Shown one piece after another: positions 5,851 to 6,648 of a DNA stretch of 6,648 bases. The notes beneath the pieces are model-generated. The model searched no databases. It was not told where the DNA came from and was given only the letters and a program-made list of their open reading frames with translations. Positions within the stretch are counted from its first letter, which is position 1, and every line of letters begins with the position of its first letter. The stretch comes from Bryobacteraceae bacterium (GTDB lineage: Bacteria; Acidobacteriota; Terriglobia; Bryobacterales; Bryobacteraceae). The stretch covers positions 1-6,648 of the forward strand of contig JAICMB010000187.1 in the NCBI GenBank assembly GCA_025929455.1, written 5' to 3'. The translations under genes and the position numbers were made by a program.

Positions 5851-6456
5851 ATGATTGCGTTTCTGCGCGGGACGCTTCTTGAGAAGCATCCCAATCAAGT
5901 GATCCTCGAAACCGGCGGCGTTGGCTACGACGTGCAGATTCCGGTGTCTACGTATTCCGCGCTGCCCGGCGAAGGCGCGCCGGTGAACCTGCGCATTCAC
6001 ACGCACGTTCGTGAGGACGCGATCGCGCTGTTCGGATTTTTTACGGCGGAAGAGAAGGCGCTATTTGAGAAGCTGATCTCGGTAAGCGGTATCGGGCCGA
6101 AGCTTGGCATCACGGTTCTATCGGGGCTTGCGACTGGCGACCTGATCGCGGCCATCCGGCAGAACGAAGTCGCGCGGCTGGTGCGCATACCTGGCGTGGG
6201 GAAAAAAACCGCGGAGCGCATGGTGCTGGAGTTGAAGGACAAGCTGGACGGCATGGGTGGCGGCGCGGGGGTGGCAACACGGACTCCGGAAGCGACTCCG
6301 CCGCTGAGCGCGGTGGAGCAGGATGTGCTGTCAGCGCTGATGATTTTGGGCGGCGCGCGGCCGAATGCGGAGAGCGCGTTAAAAAAAGCGACGGCAGCGT
6401 TGCCGGATGCCGAGTTCGAGCCGCTGTTCCGGAGGGCGATGGAGTTGGTGCGGTGA
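5851..6456 (+). CDS. ruvA: Holliday junction branch migration protein RuvA
   Basis: RuvA binds four-way DNA junctions as a tetramer and loads the RuvB helicase for branch migration in recombinational repair. It is 201 residues, the usual length. Domain I is the OB fold (about 1-63: MIAFLRGTLLEK, VGYDVQIP, HTHVREDAIALFGF). Domain II carries two helix-hairpin-helix motifs, SVSGIGPKLG (77-86) and IPGVGKKTAERM (113-124). A flexible Gly/Thr/Pro linker (134-152) leads to domain III (about 153-201), which contacts RuvB. The ATG at 5851 gives the canonical MIAFLRG start; the frame is open upstream to 5665, but that stretch is the complement of rsmE. No Shine-Dalgarno sequence precedes it. No ruvB or ruvC follows in the remaining 192 bases. 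Confidence 0.96.
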   Translation: MIAFLRGTLLEKHPNQVILETGGVGYDVQIPVSTYSALPGEGAPVNLRIHTHVREDAIALFGFFTAEEKALFEKLISVSGIGPKLGITVLSGLATGDLIAAIRQNEVARLVRIPGVGKKTAERMVLELKDKLDGMGGGAGVATRTPEATPPLSAVEQDVLSALMILGGARPNAESALKKATAALPDAEFEPLFRRAMELVR

Positions 6457-6479
6457 GCATGAGGTACCACAGATCTGCA

Positions 6480-6495
6480 GAATCTTCGCAGATTC
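6480..6495 (+). terminator. Hairpin downstream of ruvA, weak terminator candidate
   Basis: GAATCT (6480-6485) pairs perfectly with AGATTC (6490-6495) around TCGC, 23 bases after the ruvA stop. An alternative pairing uses ATCTGC (6473-6478) with GCAGAT (6488-6493). The stem is A/T-containing and no T-run follows, so intrinsic termination is doubtful. Confidence 0.3.
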
Positions 6496-6497
6496 AT

Positions 6498-6541
6498 TGT
6501 GGGGCAGGCGTCCACGCGTGCGGCCGTCTTCCTGACCGGCC
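6498..6541 (+). repeat. REP-like paired-hairpin repeat, copy 3
   Basis: Shares the exact 15-mer GTGGGGCAGGCGTCC with copy 1 (1323-1337). The first hairpin is GCAGGCG (6504-6510) with CGCGTGC (6515-6521), one mismatch, loop TCCA. The second is GGCCG (6522-6526) with CGGCC (6537-6541). The two-hairpin layout therefore persists while the sequence of the second hairpin differs from copy 1. Confidence 0.6.
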
Positions 6542-6604
6542 TCTTCCTATTGAGTAATCCGTAAAAGGCTTTGGGCACTATGGGGGTCTGGTGCCCCGCT
6601 GCTG

Positions 6605-6624
6605 GCGTGGACCCCTGCCCCACA
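6605..6624 (-). repeat. REP-like repeat, partial inverted copy 4
   Basis: On the minus strand this reads TGTGGGGCAGGGGTCCACGC, differing at one position from 6498-6517. The two therefore form 20-base inverted ends with one mismatch around about 87 bases, bounding a 127-bp block. Confidence 0.65.
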
Positions 6625-6648
6625 GGGCAGCGGAGACTGGCCGCGCCA

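Larger units (their letters stand above)
6457..6648. other. Non-coding region after ruvA with repeats
   Basis: No convincing gene lies in these 192 bases. They hold a short hairpin (6480-6495), a paired-hairpin repeat (6498-6541), a stem GGGCAC/GTGCCC (6573-6578 with 6591-6596), and an inverted copy of the repeat's outer 20 bases (6605-6624). The region continues past the window edge. Confidence 0.7.

Noticed and set aside
3710..6456. Reading ruvX and ruvA together as a Holliday-junction recombination cluster
   Set aside because: RuvX/YqgF is better supported as a 16S rRNA processing nuclease, the genes are on opposite strands in separate units, and neither ruvB nor ruvC is present.

Overview
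The window is GC-rich, densely coded bacterial chromosome. Protein style (an ACAD10/11-type acyl-CoA dehydrogenase, a ruvX-mltG pair, a stand-alone ankyrin protein) and GC-rich intergenic repeats built around GTGGGGCAGGCGTCC suggest an acidobacterium of the Solibacter/Bryobacter kind. That assignment is an inference from family resemblance and not a database result.

Layout. (a) 1-1261, plus strand: the last 16 codons of what looks like an enoyl-CoA hydratase, then a complete acyl-CoA dehydrogenase of the ACAD10/11 (LvaC-like) type. This is the end of a fatty or hydroxy-acid degradation operon. (b) 1262-1699: a non-coding convergent gap with a hairpin just after the dehydrogenase stop and two inverted copies of a repeat that folds as paired hairpins. 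(c) 5829 down to 1700, minus strand: six tightly packed genes, rsmE, a small BON-like protein, a DUF937/YidB-like protein, ruvX, mltG and an all-ankyrin-repeat protein. Three of the junctions overlap (4, 11 and 1 bases), so translational coupling is likely and the run is probably one operon. (d) 5830-5850: a 21-bp divergent gap between rsmE and ruvA. (e) 5851-6456, plus strand: ruvA. (f) 6457-6648: a non-coding tail with a hairpin and further copies of the same repeat, again inverted.

How the genes fit together: rsmE (16S rRNA U1498 methylation) and ruvX (16S rRNA 5'-end processing nuclease family) both serve ribosome maturation. mltG ends peptidoglycan strands at the inner membrane. ruvA is the Holliday-junction recognition subunit of RuvAB. 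The ankyrin, BON-like and DUF937-like products have no function that can be read from sequence. No phage, plasmid, CRISPR, transposase, tRNA or rRNA was found. The items most worth a second look are the repeat family, the ankyrin protein coupled to mltG, the coupled BON-like/DUF937-like pair, and the very short rsmE-ruvA divergent region.
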